Assembly (NCBI RefSeq): GCF_001486585.1
Contig: NZ_LN909045.1
Location: forward strand, 667,368 to 731,367
Origin: Paenibacillus senegalimassiliensis
GTDB lineage: Bacteria; Bacillota; Bacilli; Paenibacillales; Paenibacillaceae
Length of the DNA: 64,000 nt
Direction of reading: 5' to 3'
The translations under genes were made by a program, and so were the position numbers. Below the pieces are notes generated by a model. That model did not search any database. It was not told where the DNA came from and worked only from the letters and a program-made list of their open reading frames with translations. Below are positions 1 to 9,616 of this stretch, piece by piece. The number at the start of each line of letters is the position of its first letter. Position 1 is the first letter of the stretch.

Positions 1-911
1 ATATTAAGTTATCCACGGTGTGGGACGCCTTGTTTCATTTCCAAGCAGGGCAACAGAAACATCATATTATTATGGAGCTCAGGCTGCCCCGCACTCTGGC
101 GGCTGCCTTGGTTGGAGCAGCTTTGGCCGTGGCGGGGGCCATCATGCAAGGAATGACCCGCAACCCGATGGCAGATTCCGGGCTGCTCGGCTTGAACGCC
201 GGTGCGGGACTGGCCTTGGCTATTTGCTTTGCTCTTATGCCAGGCACCCCATTTCTGCTAATGATGTTCTATTCTTGCCTTGGGGCTGGTCTTGGCGCAG
301 GGCTTGTATTTGGTATTGGCACGTTGTCCAAGGGGGGGATGTCCCCGGTACGCTTGACTTTGGCGGGGGCGGCGGTAGGTATGCTATTTACTGCGATTAG
401 TGAAGGGCTCACGCTTTTTTTTCGGGTTGGACAAGACCTGGCCTTCTGGTATGCTGGTGCGATTTCCGGGGCTAACTGGTTGCAGGTCAAGATGGTATCG
501 CCCTGGATTATTGTGGGATTGGTCGCTGCGTTGTTCATTTCCAAATCCATTACTTTGCTAAGCCTTGGAGAAGATGTAGCAACCGGGCTTGGTCAAAGAA
601 CCGGCCTTATTAAAGTGGTTGGCTTGATTATTGTCTTAGTTCTGGCTGGCAGCGCGGTATCCATCGTGGGAGCTATCGGTTTCGTGGGTCTGATGATTCC
701 CCACATCTCTCGCTTCCTGGTTGGGGTGGATTATCGCTGGATCATTCCTTCTTCCGCTCTGCTTGGCAGCTTGCTGCTGGTGTTCGCCGACATTTTGGCC
801 CGGATGGTTAATCCTCCGCAAGAAACCCCGATTGGAGCACTAATTGCTGTAATCGGCGTGCCATTCTTCCTTTATCTTGCTTTGAAGCAGAAAGGGGGAA
901 TGGAAGGATGA
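1..911 (+). CDS. FecCD-family iron-siderophore ABC permease (5' partial)
   Basis: Membrane subunit of a ferric-siderophore importer of the FecCD/BtuC family; it would form a channel with the next permease and take Fe(III)-siderophore from a lipoprotein binding protein. Visible family signatures are LRLPR followed by LVGAALAVAG, RNPMADSG, a GLMIPHISR segment and a hydrophobic C-terminus with PPQETPIG. Counting from the first possible start (GTG at 18) gives 297 aa, about 35 short of the family norm and without the first membrane helix. The frame is open to the left edge, so the true start lies outside the window. It overlaps the next permease by 4 bp (ATGA). Confidence 0.9.
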   Translation, partial: IKLSTVWDALFHFQAGQQKHHIIMELRLPRTLAAALVGAALAVAGAIMQGMTRNPMADSGLLGLNAGAGLALAICFALMPGTPFLLMMFYSCLGAGLGAGLVFGIGTLSKGGMSPVRLTLAGAAVGMLFTAISEGLTLFFRVGQDLAFWYAGAISGANWLQVKMVSPWIIVGLVAALFISKSITLLSLGEDVATGLGQRTGLIKVVGLIIVLVLAGSAVSIVGAIGFVGLMIPHISRFLVGVDYRWIIPSSALLGSLLLVFADILARMVNPPQETPIGALIAVIGVPFFLYLALKQKGGMEG

Positions 912-1942
912 ATCGGGGAACCATTCCGTTACAATTGAAGCAAAGAGCTCGCCGGGCTTACATTGTCCAGTTGATCTTTGCCGTGCTGATCGTGGCCGTT
1001 TTTGTGCTCAGTATGAATATTGGTGCTATGCCGCTTGCGCCTAAGGATGTTATCAAGACGTTGTTTGGATTTGGAACCGAGAAGCAGGAGTTAACTTTAT
1101 TTATATTCCGGTTGCCACGCATCGTTATTTCGGTGCTAATCGGCATGGGGATGGCTGTGGCTGGTTGTATCTTTCAGGGCATCTCACGTAACCCGCTCGC
1201 CGATTCCGGTGTGTTGGGGATTAATGCGGGGGCAGGACTTGCCGTTACATTGTTTATTTCCTTCTACCCATCGATAGCAAACGCTCCGGTATATCTGATG
1301 CCGGTATTGGCGTTGTTTGGAGCTGCAGGGACGGCCACGTTGATTTACTTGTTATCCTATAAGAAGAACTACGGGCTACTTCCCATCCGCATGATTCTGG
1401 TCGGAATCGCGGTTGCTTCTGGCATTAATGCAGCAATGATCATTTTGCAACTGCGGCTAAAACCGGAAAATTTTCAATTGCTTCAAATTTGGCTGGTTGG
1501 CAGCATTTGGGGGAGTTCTTGGAAGCATGTTATTGCTTTACTGCCTTGGCTGCTGATTCTGCTACCTTATATATTCATGAAATCTCGTGCACTTAATGTG
1601 CTGAACCTGGGCGACCAGACCGCTTCCGGACTTGGTATTTCACTGGAACGTTCACGTCTCGGCCTGCTCGCCGCGGCGGTTGGATTGACGGGGGCTTGTG
1701 TTGCTGTGGGGGGAGGAATCTCCTTTGTGGGTCTTATTGCCCCGCATCTCGCCAGAAGGCTGGTCGGACCAAGGCATGAATACCTGTTGCCGGCTTCGGC
1801 TCTGGCCGGAGGCTTGCTCATTATCGTGGGTGATACGCTGGCCCGCTGGGTATTGCAGCCGTCGGAGATACCGACGGGGATCGTAGTAGCTATTGTTGGT
1901 GCTCCGTACTTCCTGTACTTGTTAATGAAGTCCAGGGTATAA
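908..1942 (+). CDS. FecCD-family iron-siderophore ABC permease
   Basis: Second permease subunit of the same importer, 344 aa, a normal length for FecCD proteins. It has the conserved FRLPRIVISVLIG segment, RNPLADSGVLG, and the cytoplasmic coupling region GLIAPHLARRLVG. A tandem pair of different permeases is the arrangement of heterodimeric siderophore importers such as FeuB-FeuC and YfiZ-YfhA of Bacillus. No ATPase or binding protein is in the window; a binding-protein gene is likely upstream, and the ATPase may be shared. The specific siderophore cannot be read from the sequence. Confidence 0.92.
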   Translation: MNRGTIPLQLKQRARRAYIVQLIFAVLIVAVFVLSMNIGAMPLAPKDVIKTLFGFGTEKQELTLFIFRLPRIVISVLIGMGMAVAGCIFQGISRNPLADSGVLGINAGAGLAVTLFISFYPSIANAPVYLMPVLALFGAAGTATLIYLLSYKKNYGLLPIRMILVGIAVASGINAAMIILQLRLKPENFQLLQIWLVGSIWGSSWKHVIALLPWLLILLPYIFMKSRALNVLNLGDQTASGLGISLERSRLGLLAAAVGLTGACVAVGGGISFVGLIAPHLARRLVGPRHEYLLPASALAGGLLIIVGDTLARWVLQPSEIPTGIVVAIVGAPYFLYLLMKSRV

Positions 1943-2318
1943 ACAAGGATGGGCTAGCAGCAGTTGGGCGGCCTGGAATGGCTGTGAATTCACCTTGAGT
2001 GCTTCAACTCCATTCCGGGCCATGTGGCAACTTGTTAACTGGAAAATCTCCCTATAATATCTCGCTAACTGAGGTATTGTAGGGATTAGCTGGAAAACCT
2101 CCCTATAAATTAGCCGATCATAGGCTTTTAGGACTGAAACGGGAGAATTAACAGGACAATTTCCCGCTAAATCGCAAAATAGAGAGATTTGTCCATAATT
2201 AGCTGGAGGATTTCCTGTTAATCGAAGAACGAGGCCGTGTGTTCGAATGGCTGTTGTATATAATTTTGTTACGTGTCGTGGAGCGGTACGTTTGCAGGTT
2301 GTAATGTATAAAAAAGAG
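1943..2318. repeat. Intergenic block of imperfect dyad repeats
   Basis: A gene-free stretch holding four degenerate copies of a palindromic core of the form TTAGC-GGAAAATTTCC-GCTAA. The GGA cores lie near 2041, 2092, 2154 and 2205, about 50-60 nt apart. Related copies occur near 39686-39710 and 39987-40009. A minus-strand open frame of 148 codons crosses the region but has no family-like sequence and is best seen as chance. Confidence 0.6.
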
Positions 2319-2364
2319 AAAGGTGCTGCTTTAGAGCTTGTTAGCTCACAAAGCAGCACCTTTT
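2319..2364. terminator. Bidirectional intrinsic terminator
   Basis: The arms AAAGGTGCTGCTTT and AAAGCAGCACCTTT form a near-perfect hairpin, with T-rich sequence on both outer sides. It can end the permease operon on the plus strand and the DUF2621 gene on the minus strand. Confidence 0.8.
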
Positions 2365-2393
2365 CCACAAGTGTATGTTCATAAAATGATGGC

Positions 2394-2873
2394 TTACTTA
2401 TTTAGCAAATGACGGTACGGCTGATAGTCGATCTGATTCTTCTCCAGAAAATGTACCAAAAATTTGTTGTCGCGCTTGGGTGTGGCTATGATGTATCCTT
2501 TGATACAATGCTCCTGTGTTACCTCAGAGGCGTTCTCTTCAAGAGCGGTCTTGCCGATTTCGGCCGCAATGGAATGCTTGGCGATATCGCGGAAGGGACC
2601 GGGCACCGGCTCGACAAGCTTGTCGAGGAAGGCCTTGGCTTCATCCGTCCATAGGTGGCGGCTTTGTTCGACCCAATGATTTTGCCAGTCCAGCTTGGAC
2701 ATGCCATCCGCCTTGGGCAGCACTTTGAGAAATTTGCGGAACATGAAGAAACCGCCAATGGCCATCATGCCCAGCAACACAAAACCCCAGAAAGCGATGC
2801 TATTCATGAACCAGCGGCTGGGACCCCCGGAAGCTGCCATCAGGAAAACCAATGTACCTTGTAGCACCATCAT
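2394..2873 (-). CDS. DUF2621 family membrane protein (YneK-like)
   Basis: Small membrane-anchored protein of unknown function resembling Bacillus YneK (DUF2621). One transmembrane helix near the N-terminus (FWGFVLLGMMAIGGFFMF) is followed by a soluble domain with DWQNHWVEQSRHLW and a C-terminal KRDNKFLVHFLEKNQIDY stretch. The longest frame begins with TTG at 2888, but AGGTG sequence sits inside it just before two ATGs at 2873 and 2870, so the start is probably one of these. It is a single gene, divergent from DNase IV. Confidence 0.75.
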   Translation of the reverse strand: MMVLQGTLVFLMAASGGPSRWFMNSIAFWGFVLLGMMAIGGFFMFRKFLKVLPKADGMSKLDWQNHWVEQSRHLWTDEAKAFLDKLVEPVPGPFRDIAKHSIAAEIGKTALEENASEVTQEHCIKGYIIATPKRDNKFLVHFLEKNQIDYQPYRHLLNK

Positions 2874-3015
2874 CACCTCGAAGATCAATTCGCTTTTTAT
2901 TTCAAAAATGAGCTAATCTGCCTGAATTATACCTTATTTCTTTATTTATTTCAGCATTCAAGCTAAAATAGGGGATGTTTAGCGATTTACCGTCCCAAAG
3001 GAGGCAGAAATATAT

Positions 3016-4128
3016 ATGTTGAAAATTGGTTCTCACGTTTCATTCTCGGACAAGGGTCTGCTTAGTGCGACAGCAGAGGCAGCTTCATATGGCTCCACTT
3101 CCTTCATGATATATACCGGAGCACCGCAAAACACGCGGCGCAAGCCGATTGACTCGATGCATATTGTAGAGGGGAAGCTGGCGATGGAACAGGCCGGGAT
3201 CGGCGAGATTGTCGTTCATGCTCCGTACATCATTAACCTTGGCTCCTATAAGTCGAACACGTATCAATTGGCGGTTGACTTTTTACAGGAGGAAATCCGT
3301 CGTACCCATGCCATTGGCGTACGCAATATCGTGCTGCACCCTGGAGCGTTCACAGACAAGGATGCCGAATACGGCGTGGCCAGGATTGCTGAAGGATTAA
3401 ATGAAGTGCTGAATGGCACGCAAGAAACCGAGGTTCGCATCGCGCTCGAAACTATGGCCGGCAAAGGTACAGAGATGGGTCGCAGCTTCGAGGAACTCGC
3501 GCAGATTATTGACAAGGTACAGCATAATGAACGGTTAACGGTATGTATGGATACCTGCCATATTCATGATGCGGGTTACGACATCGTAAATGATTTGGAC
3601 GGCGTGTTGCGTCATTTCGACGATACCGTTGGATTAGATCGGATTGAAGTTGTACACGTCAATGACAGCAAAAATCCGGTTGGCGCAGGGAAGGACCGGC
3701 ATACGCCGATCGGCTCGGGCTGGATTGGCTTTGAGGCGATTCAGCGGGTGGTGCATCATGAAGCACTGAGTGGTCGGCCGTTTATCCTGGAGACACCTTG
3801 GGTAGGGAAGGACCCTAAGAAACAACGCCCGATGTATGAGGTGGAAATTGCCTTGCTACGTGGCGATGTGGGGGCTCGCTTCGGTGAAGCATTCGTGAAT
3901 GATGTGGAGCGGTTATCGGATTTCTTCGTCAAGGAAGGAATCGGAGCACGATCCTACGTACTGGACACCTGGCATGTGCTCAAAAATGATGCCAAAGCCA
4001 AGAAAGCTGATCCAAGAGAACCTATGGAGCGGCTATACGATGTGGTTATGGGAGCAGGGCTGTTCCCGGATCGTACCGAAGAAGAGATTAACCACCGGCT
4101 GGTGGCCTGGTTCGCCCAAGGATCATAG
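3016..4128 (+). CDS. nfo: Deoxyribonuclease IV (AP endonuclease) with C-terminal extension
   Basis: Endonuclease IV, a zinc-dependent TIM-barrel enzyme that cuts 5' of abasic sites during base excision repair. Visible family sequence includes IGSHVSF at the start, [63 protein letters not shown] and ILETPW, which carry the expected His/Glu/Asp metal ligands. The catalytic domain ends near residue 280, where most homologues stop; a further 85 or so residues follow with no motif I recognise. An AAAGGAGG site precedes the ATG. purU starts 34 bp downstream. Confidence 0.95.
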   Translation: MLKIGSHVSFSDKGLLSATAEAASYGSTSFMIYTGAPQNTRRKPIDSMHIVEGKLAMEQAGIGEIVVHAPYIINLGSYKSNTYQLAVDFLQEEIRRTHAIGVRNIVLHPGAFTDKDAEYGVARIAEGLNEVLNGTQETEVRIALETMAGKGTEMGRSFEELAQIIDKVQHNERLTVCMDTCHIHDAGYDIVNDLDGVLRHFDDTVGLDRIEVVHVNDSKNPVGAGKDRHTPIGSGWIGFEAIQRVVHHEALSGRPFILETPWVGKDPKKQRPMYEVEIALLRGDVGARFGEAFVNDVERLSDFFVKEGIGARSYVLDTWHVLKNDAKAKKADPREPMERLYDVVMGAGLFPDRTEEEINHRLVAWFAQGS

Positions 4129-4162
4129 ATGACAGAATAGATGGCAGGGGGATTTGTAAACG

Positions 4163-5062
4163 ATGGATACACCTACGATGACGGGAAGACAACCCGTTAA
4201 GCCTTATGAAAACAACCGTGCGCGCATGTTAATATCTTGTCCGGACGGACCGGGTATTGTGGCGGCAGTGTCTCGATTTTTGCATGAGCACGGCGCAAAC
4301 ATCGTACAATCAGATCAATATACGATGAATCCCGAAGGCGGGATGTTCTTTATGCGGGTGGAATTCGATCTGGATGCACTCGACGATCGAATTTCGGATT
4401 TACGTACTGATTTTGATGAGGTGGCCACAGGGTTTGATATGCAGTGGAATATTCATCAGCTTAGTCGTAAGAAGAAGCTGGCTATCTTCGTATCCAAGGA
4501 GGACCATTGTCTGGTGGAGTTGCTGTGGCAATGGCAGGCGGGTGATTTGGACGCTGAAATCTCCATGGTAGTCAGCAATCATCCCGATATGCGGGAATAC
4601 GTGGAATCCTTCGGTATTCCTTATCATCATATTCCGGTAACTCCAAGCACCAAGCGGGAGGCGGAGCAGCAGCAATTGGACATCGTTAATGGTAAAGTAG
4701 ACCTTATTGTGCTGGCGAGATACATGCAAATTGTGTCCCCGGCCTTAATTGAACCATACCGCAATCGTCTGATTAACATTCATCATTCATTTCTCCCTGC
4801 CTTTGTCGGCGGAAAGCCTTATGCCCAGGCCTATGACCGCGGGGTGAAGATCATCGGAGCTACCGCTCATTACGTTACTGAAGAACTGGACGGTGGCCCG
4901 ATTATCGAGCAAGACGTTCAGCGTGTCAGCCATCGGGACGATGTCTCTGAGCTCAAGCGAATTGGGCGCACCATTGAACGTGTAGTGCTGGCACGGGCCG
5001 TCAAATGGCATATTGAGGATCGAATTCTCGTGCATCAGAACAAGACAGTCGTGTTTAATTAA
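4163..5062 (+). CDS. purU: Formyltetrahydrofolate deformylase
   Basis: Hydrolyses 10-formyltetrahydrofolate to formate and THF, balancing one-carbon pools and feeding formate to purine synthesis. An N-terminal ACT domain (residues about 15-100, SCPDGPGIVAAVSRFL) precedes a formyltransferase-fold catalytic domain (about 100-299). The catalytic Asn, His and Asp lie in NIHHSFLPAF and EELDGGPIIEQDV. The 299-aa length is normal. It sits 34 bp after nfo and is followed by an intrinsic terminator. Confidence 0.95.
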   Translation: MDTPTMTGRQPVKPYENNRARMLISCPDGPGIVAAVSRFLHEHGANIVQSDQYTMNPEGGMFFMRVEFDLDALDDRISDLRTDFDEVATGFDMQWNIHQLSRKKKLAIFVSKEDHCLVELLWQWQAGDLDAEISMVVSNHPDMREYVESFGIPYHHIPVTPSTKREAEQQQLDIVNGKVDLIVLARYMQIVSPALIEPYRNRLINIHHSFLPAFVGGKPYAQAYDRGVKIIGATAHYVTEELDGGPIIEQDVQRVSHRDDVSELKRIGRTIERVVLARAVKWHIEDRILVHQNKTVVFN

Positions 5063-5085
5063 CTTGTAGGGAACATTATTCATTT

Positions 5086-5133
5086 AGCCTCGGGCCAACA
5101 GGTGGCAATACCGCTTGTCCCGGGGCTTTTTTT
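5086..5133 (+). terminator. Intrinsic terminator after purU
   Basis: Stem AGCCTCGGGCCAA with TTGTCCCGGGGCT (one G-T pair and one mismatch), followed by a run of seven T. Confidence 0.8.
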
Positions 5134-5278
5134 CTAATAGAACGCAGGAAATTCCAAGGCAATTACTAGGTCCATCTGGTAGCAATATGCCGTGGTGGGG
5201 AAACTTTAGGGAGTCCAGATACGTTATAATGACAATAAGTGCAGGAACAAGAATTCAGTTGGAGAGGGGAAGGAATGC

Positions 5279-7648
5279 GTGCATTTATCAATAAGGAACC
5301 AATCAAGGTGTACGGGACTCATGCTGAAGGTGGTATTTGTACTGCTGACAGTATGCCTTTGGCTAGGCGTTTCAAGTCCGCTTGCAGTGCAGGCAGCCGA
5401 GCCTAAACTGACAGTAGAATCCGAGCTGGGCTACGGCGGGAATATTACCATGAACGAGTGGGGACCGCTGTCAGTCAAGCTGCTCAGCGATAGAGATATC
5501 TCAGGAGAATTGGTAGTGGAGACGGATAACCCGAATATGGGGGCCTCTTCTACCTTTGTGGAACGAGTCGATCTGTCGGCAGGGGAGGCAAAGACGATTC
5601 AGTTCGCTGTGCTGGGCAACAGCTATAACAAAGATAACAGCAGGATCAGGTTCTACGAAGGAACGGTGGAAAATGGGAAATACATCCCGTTCAGCACCGG
5701 CCGTGCTTACATACAGGGTTCAGCGTTAGACAACCTGATGATTGGTGTTCTCGCGGCTGATCCGGATACACTGAATTTCATGACATCCAGCATTAATAGA
5801 CAAAATCCGGTAGTGGCTCCACTTCAGAAGGAGCAGGTGCCGGAGGATGCAATTATGTTGTCTACGCTGGATGTGATCGTAATGAACAATTATTCGGCAG
5901 ATACGTTGTCGGAGAAGCAGACTCAGGCAATACGCCAATGGGTCAAGCAAGGGGGGAGCCTCGTCCTGGCGGGTGGACAAGGGTATGCCAAAACGGCCAA
6001 GGGGTTCGAAGATATTGCTCCTGTGGAGTATAAGGGCAGTGCAGATATAAATGAACTTACTGCGTTCAGTCAGGCGACGGGAGAGCCTCTGACGCTTGCG
6101 AGCCCATTACCCGTATCTTCAGCCGTACTGAAAGAAGGGGCCAAGAGCGTGATGTCCTCGGATGGTGTGCTTCTGGTGGCGTCACAGTCCGTGGGCAAAG
6201 GAGATGTCATTTATGCGGCTTACGATATTTCCATGGACCCGGTATATCACTGGCGTGGTCATGCTGACCTATGGACCAAGATCCTGCGCGAGCCCTTCAT
6301 GGGAACGGGCATGCCGGGTGGAGGTCAGACTGAATGGAACCTGATGAGCGGGTTCTCCTATATACTCGATTATTTTCCATCACTGACACCACCGCCATTT
6401 TCACTTCTGTTCTGGATGCTGGTGTTGTACGCCGTTCTGGTTGCACCGCTTCTGTACTTCGTGTTGAAGAAGTTTGACCGGCGGGAATGGGCTTGGGGAC
6501 TGATGCCATTGATTGCAGTCGTTGCCAGCATAGCAATCTACCTGGCGGGTACCAGTGGAAGAAGTGATGTTCGCTCACATACTTTGAATATTATTGAGCT
6601 TGACGGACAGGGAGAAGCGGTCAAATCGGCTTCCTCCGCTTTGTTTGTACCTCGCGGAGGCACCTACCAGGTCGAACTTCCAGCGGGAACCCGGGTCTTG
6701 GTTGAGCGGGAGGGTAATCCGTTTGGCAGTCAATCTGGCGATGCGGATCGTCAGTTGCTCCGGGTAAAAGCGGAAGCGACTGAATTGACGCTGCGTGAGA
6801 TGACGCCCCGGTCGATGGCCAAGCTATTGATGGAGCATCCCGAAACGTTGAATACTGGCAAGCTACAGATTGATGTATCGTTTGATAGCCAAGGCAAGCT
6901 TCAAGGAACGGTGAAGAACGATACCAGTAGTGATCTGGAGGAAGCTTATATTGTCGCAGCCAGCAACGTTTATGCGCTGGGTGAACTGCCGCGTGGGGCC
7001 CAGGTCCAGCTTCCTGCTGCGTTCACATCCTCTTATAATAATGACTACGGATCAACCATATTTCCGTACTCCGGTTACTCGCAAGGCTATTCTTACGAGG
7101 AGAAGGAGCGAGAGCGTTCTATGATTAATCGATATATGGGGGCTTCGGGGAACTACGGGAAATATGCGCTCCTGGCCTGGAGCAAGGAAGCTCCCGATCA
7201 AGGAGATGGCTACAAGGTCGACGGCAAGCAACCCCGGACGGATTATTTAAATCTGTGGGCCCAGCCCTTTGAGCCAAGCTTCGAGCTGAATGGTCAGGTG
7301 GATATTCCGTTTGGCATGATTCAGCCCGATATCGTCAGCAGTACAGCGACGGAAATATACAGGGAACAGAGCGAGTATTTAAATATGTCTGCAGGAGAGG
7401 TTACTTTGGAATTTGTCTTGCCAGCAGATGAGGGAATGGAATATCAGGAGATTACGCTTCGCTCTTCCTTCCCCAGTAATGTGGGCATGGAGGTCTGGAA
7501 CCAGCACAAAGGCGTGTGGGAACCGGATATTGTTGAGGCTGCCGAGCATTATGTGCAGGGCGGCACGGTCAAGGTGAAATGTGTAGCGACGGAATGGACC
7601 TCCTTCCAGTTGCCGGAGATCATGCTGAAAGGGAAGGTGACTCCATGA
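5279..7648 (+). CDS. Large exported membrane protein, first gene of the ABC/MoxR/vWA operon
   Basis: Not recognised as a named family. A signal peptide (LMLKVVFVLLTVCLW ... AVQA) is followed by about 330 extracytoplasmic residues, including a glutamine-amidotransferase-like fold segment (LDVIVMNNYSADTLSEKQ, then IRQWVKQGGSLVLAGG near residues 200-235). Two adjacent membrane helices lie at about 373-425, and a second exported domain of about 360 residues ends the protein. This topology resembles accessory proteins of ABC systems of the GldA/GldG type, but that is inference. The start is uncertain: GTG 5279 and ATG 5321 are in frame, while an ATG at 5275 with good ribosome-binding spacing is out of frame. 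It overlaps the ATPase gene by 4 bp. Confidence 0.75.
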   Translation: MHLSIRNQSRCTGLMLKVVFVLLTVCLWLGVSSPLAVQAAEPKLTVESELGYGGNITMNEWGPLSVKLLSDRDISGELVVETDNPNMGASSTFVERVDLSAGEAKTIQFAVLGNSYNKDNSRIRFYEGTVENGKYIPFSTGRAYIQGSALDNLMIGVLAADPDTLNFMTSSINRQNPVVAPLQKEQVPEDAIMLSTLDVIVMNNYSADTLSEKQTQAIRQWVKQGGSLVLAGGQGYAKTAKGFEDIAPVEYKGSADINELTAFSQATGEPLTLASPLPVSSAVLKEGAKSVMSSDGVLLVASQSVGKGDVIYAAYDISMDPVYHWRGHADLWTKILREPFMGTGMPGGGQTEWNLMSGFSYILDYFPSLTPPPFSLLFWMLVLYAVLVAPLLYFVLKKFDRREWAWGLMPLIAVVASIAIYLAGTSGRSDVRSHTLNIIELDGQGEAVKSASSALFVPRGGTYQVELPAGTRVLVEREGNPFGSQSGDADRQLLRVKAEATELTLREMTPRSMAKLLMEHPETLNTGKLQIDVSFDSQGKLQGTVKNDTSSDLEEAYIVAASNVYALGELPRGAQVQLPAAFTSSYNNDYGSTIFPYSGYSQGYSYEEKERERSMINRYMGASGNYGKYALLAWSKEAPDQGDGYKVDGKQPRTDYLNLWAQPFEPSFELNGQVDIPFGMIQPDIVSSTATEIYREQSEYLNMSAGEVTLEFVLPADEGMEYQEITLRSSFPSNVGMEVWNQHKGVWEPDIVEAAEHYVQGGTVKVKCVATEWTSFQLPEIMLKGKVTP

Positions 7649-8583
7649 TTGAAATTAAAAATCTGACGAAAATGTACGGCCACTTTGCTGCACTTAAAGA
7701 TGTGAATATCTCCATTGGCAAAGGGACGGTATTTGGATTTGTTGGTCCGAATGGGGCGGGAAAGTCCACTACGATGTCAATCCTGGCGACGTTGCTTGCT
7801 CCGACTTCCGGCTCCGCGAAAGTGGGAGGGTACGAGGTGACTGAGTACCCCCATGAGGTTCGCAAACGAATTGGATACATGCCCGATTTTTTCGGTGTGT
7901 ACGATCAATTCAAGACCACTGAGTATTTGCATTTTTACGGGGCGAGCTACGGCATTTCCCGGGCGGAACGAGAGCAGTTGATTCCCCAACTTCTGGAGTT
8001 GGTCAATCTGAGCGACAAGCAGGATGTTTATGTAGATAGTCTCTCACGAGGGATGAAGCAACGGCTGTGTCTGGCTCGTTGTCTGGTTCATGACCCGGAT
8101 GTGCTGATCCTGGATGAACCGGCCTCGGGATTGGACCCTCGCGCGCGAATAGAGATGCGGGAGATCCTCAAGGAATTGAAGTTAATGGGCAAGACCATTA
8201 TCATATCGTCCCACATTCTTCCCGAACTGGCGGAGATGGTGGACGAAATCGGAGTTATCGAGCATGGCCGAATGGTAGCCCAAGGTAAGGTCGCTGATAT
8301 TCAGAATCGACTACGAGTGAAGAGAGTGCTGCATATCCGGCTTCTGGACCGATCCGAAGAACTGGCTCAGCGGCTTCGTGACGAATTGCACGTCAGTCAA
8401 GTGCTGTGTGATGAGACCGGCGTGCATGTTCATTTCGGTGGAGGGGATGCCGAGCAGTCCGCCTTGCTGGCCAGCATCTTTGCGGCAGGCTTCCAAGTTA
8501 TTTCTTTCCATGAAGCACAGAGCAATCTGGAAGACGTATTTCTGGAGATTACCAAAGGAGGCGGAGCACATGAATTTGCGTAG
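7645..8583 (+). CDS. ABC transporter ATP-binding protein (CcmA/ABC-2 exporter type)
   Basis: Cytoplasmic ATPase of an ABC-2-type exporter, 312 aa. Walker A GPNGAGKST, an LSRGMKQRL signature, Walker B VLILDEPASGLDP and the switch His in ISSHI are all intact, followed by a C-terminal domain common in NatA/CcmA-type ATPases. The ATG at 7645 is preferred to the longer frame because AAGGTGA lies just upstream and the start overlaps the previous stop as ATGA. It pairs with the permease encoded next; the substrate is unknown. Confidence 0.93.
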   Translation: MIEIKNLTKMYGHFAALKDVNISIGKGTVFGFVGPNGAGKSTTMSILATLLAPTSGSAKVGGYEVTEYPHEVRKRIGYMPDFFGVYDQFKTTEYLHFYGASYGISRAEREQLIPQLLELVNLSDKQDVYVDSLSRGMKQRLCLARCLVHDPDVLILDEPASGLDPRARIEMREILKELKLMGKTIIISSHILPELAEMVDEIGVIEHGRMVAQGKVADIQNRLRVKRVLHIRLLDRSEELAQRLRDELHVSQVLCDETGVHVHFGGGDAEQSALLASIFAAGFQVISFHEAQSNLEDVFLEITKGGGAHEFA

Positions 8584-9586
8584 CATAGTGATGAATCCGG
8601 TGCTGGACAAAGAGTTCAGGTTGCGAATGCGTTCGGCCCGCTCGGCATTTACGGTCCTGGCCTATGTGCTCGTCACAGGACTGCTGGCCATGGGAATCAT
8701 TTATGTGCTAACGGCGGGAAGGGGCACGGTCAGGGTTGATTCGGAGACAAGCCGGATGATGTTCTATGCCCTCAGCATCGCACAACTTGTACTGATTGCC
8801 TTCATGACACCAGCGCTCACCGCAGGTGTAATCAGTGGGGAACGGGAGAAGCAAACGCTGAATATGCTGCTCACTACGCAGCAAAGTTCGGCGGCAATCA
8901 TTCTGAGCAAGCTCACCTCGTCGCTGAGCTTCATGGCATTGATCATTGTGGCGACGATCCCGGTGTACAGTATTGTATTTTTGTACGGTGGGGTATCGAT
9001 GGGTCAGCTTGCCTCGGTGTTCCTGTTCTATCTATTTATTATGCTCTTACTGGGAGCACTTGGTGTATGCTTCTCTACTTTGTTTAAGCGAACTATTCTG
9101 GCGGTAATCATGACCTATGGGGTTGGACTTGCGATCTTTCTGTTCACAGGGCTAGCCTATCTCTTTGCCTTGGGCATTGATCAAGCGAATTATTATGGAT
9201 CGGGAGCGCCACCGCGGCCCTATTCCTGGGTAGGCTATCTGCTCGGACTGAATCCGGCAGGGGCGTTGATCAGCATATTTGAGCCTTCGTTCTCCAATGA
9301 AGTATTTCTGGTACAAAGAAGCAATCTGCAAGCAACTGCACCGATTCAACTTTGGCAGCAATTTCTACTGGTCTATAGCGTTGTCATTGTGCTGATGTTG
9401 TGGATTGCCGTCCGTAAAATCCGTCCAGTGCGGGCTAAACGCCGTTCTAAACGGAGCGATGCTTCTGTGACTCAAGCTGTTGTCATGCATAGTGAGGCTG
9501 ATTCCCAAGAGGGTGCGTCCACTACATCCGGGGAGCCGGAGATGATGAAGAAGGTAGAGCGGGAAGTAGGCAAGGAACAAGAATGA
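8570..9586 (+). CDS. ABC-2 type transporter permease
   Basis: Integral membrane partner of the preceding ATPase, 338 aa from the ATG at 8570, which has AAAGGAGG at ideal spacing and overlaps the ATPase gene by 14 bp. The region TAGVISGEREKQTLNMLLTT is the typical ABC-2 loop before a cluster of hydrophobic helices. The C-terminal 60 residues are charged and cytoplasmic-looking. An upstream extension of the frame lies inside the ATPase gene and is not real. Confidence 0.9.
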   Translation: MNLRSIVMNPVLDKEFRLRMRSARSAFTVLAYVLVTGLLAMGIIYVLTAGRGTVRVDSETSRMMFYALSIAQLVLIAFMTPALTAGVISGEREKQTLNMLLTTQQSSAAIILSKLTSSLSFMALIIVATIPVYSIVFLYGGVSMGQLASVFLFYLFIMLLLGALGVCFSTLFKRTILAVIMTYGVGLAIFLFTGLAYLFALGIDQANYYGSGAPPRPYSWVGYLLGLNPAGALISIFEPSFSNEVFLVQRSNLQATAPIQLWQQFLLVYSVVIVLMLWIAVRKIRPVRAKRRSKRSDASVTQAVVMHSEADSQEGASTTSGEPEMMKKVEREVGKEQE

Positions 9587-9616
9587 TGTAATCTTTCCTG
9601 AAAGGAGCGATGATTC

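Noticed and set aside
2026-2225. CRISPR array
   Set aside because: The repeats are degenerate palindromes with uneven spacing and no cas genes nearby.
1922-2368. 148-codon minus-strand open frame
   Set aside because: Covers the dyad repeats and the terminator, with no domain, no good start and no conserved look.
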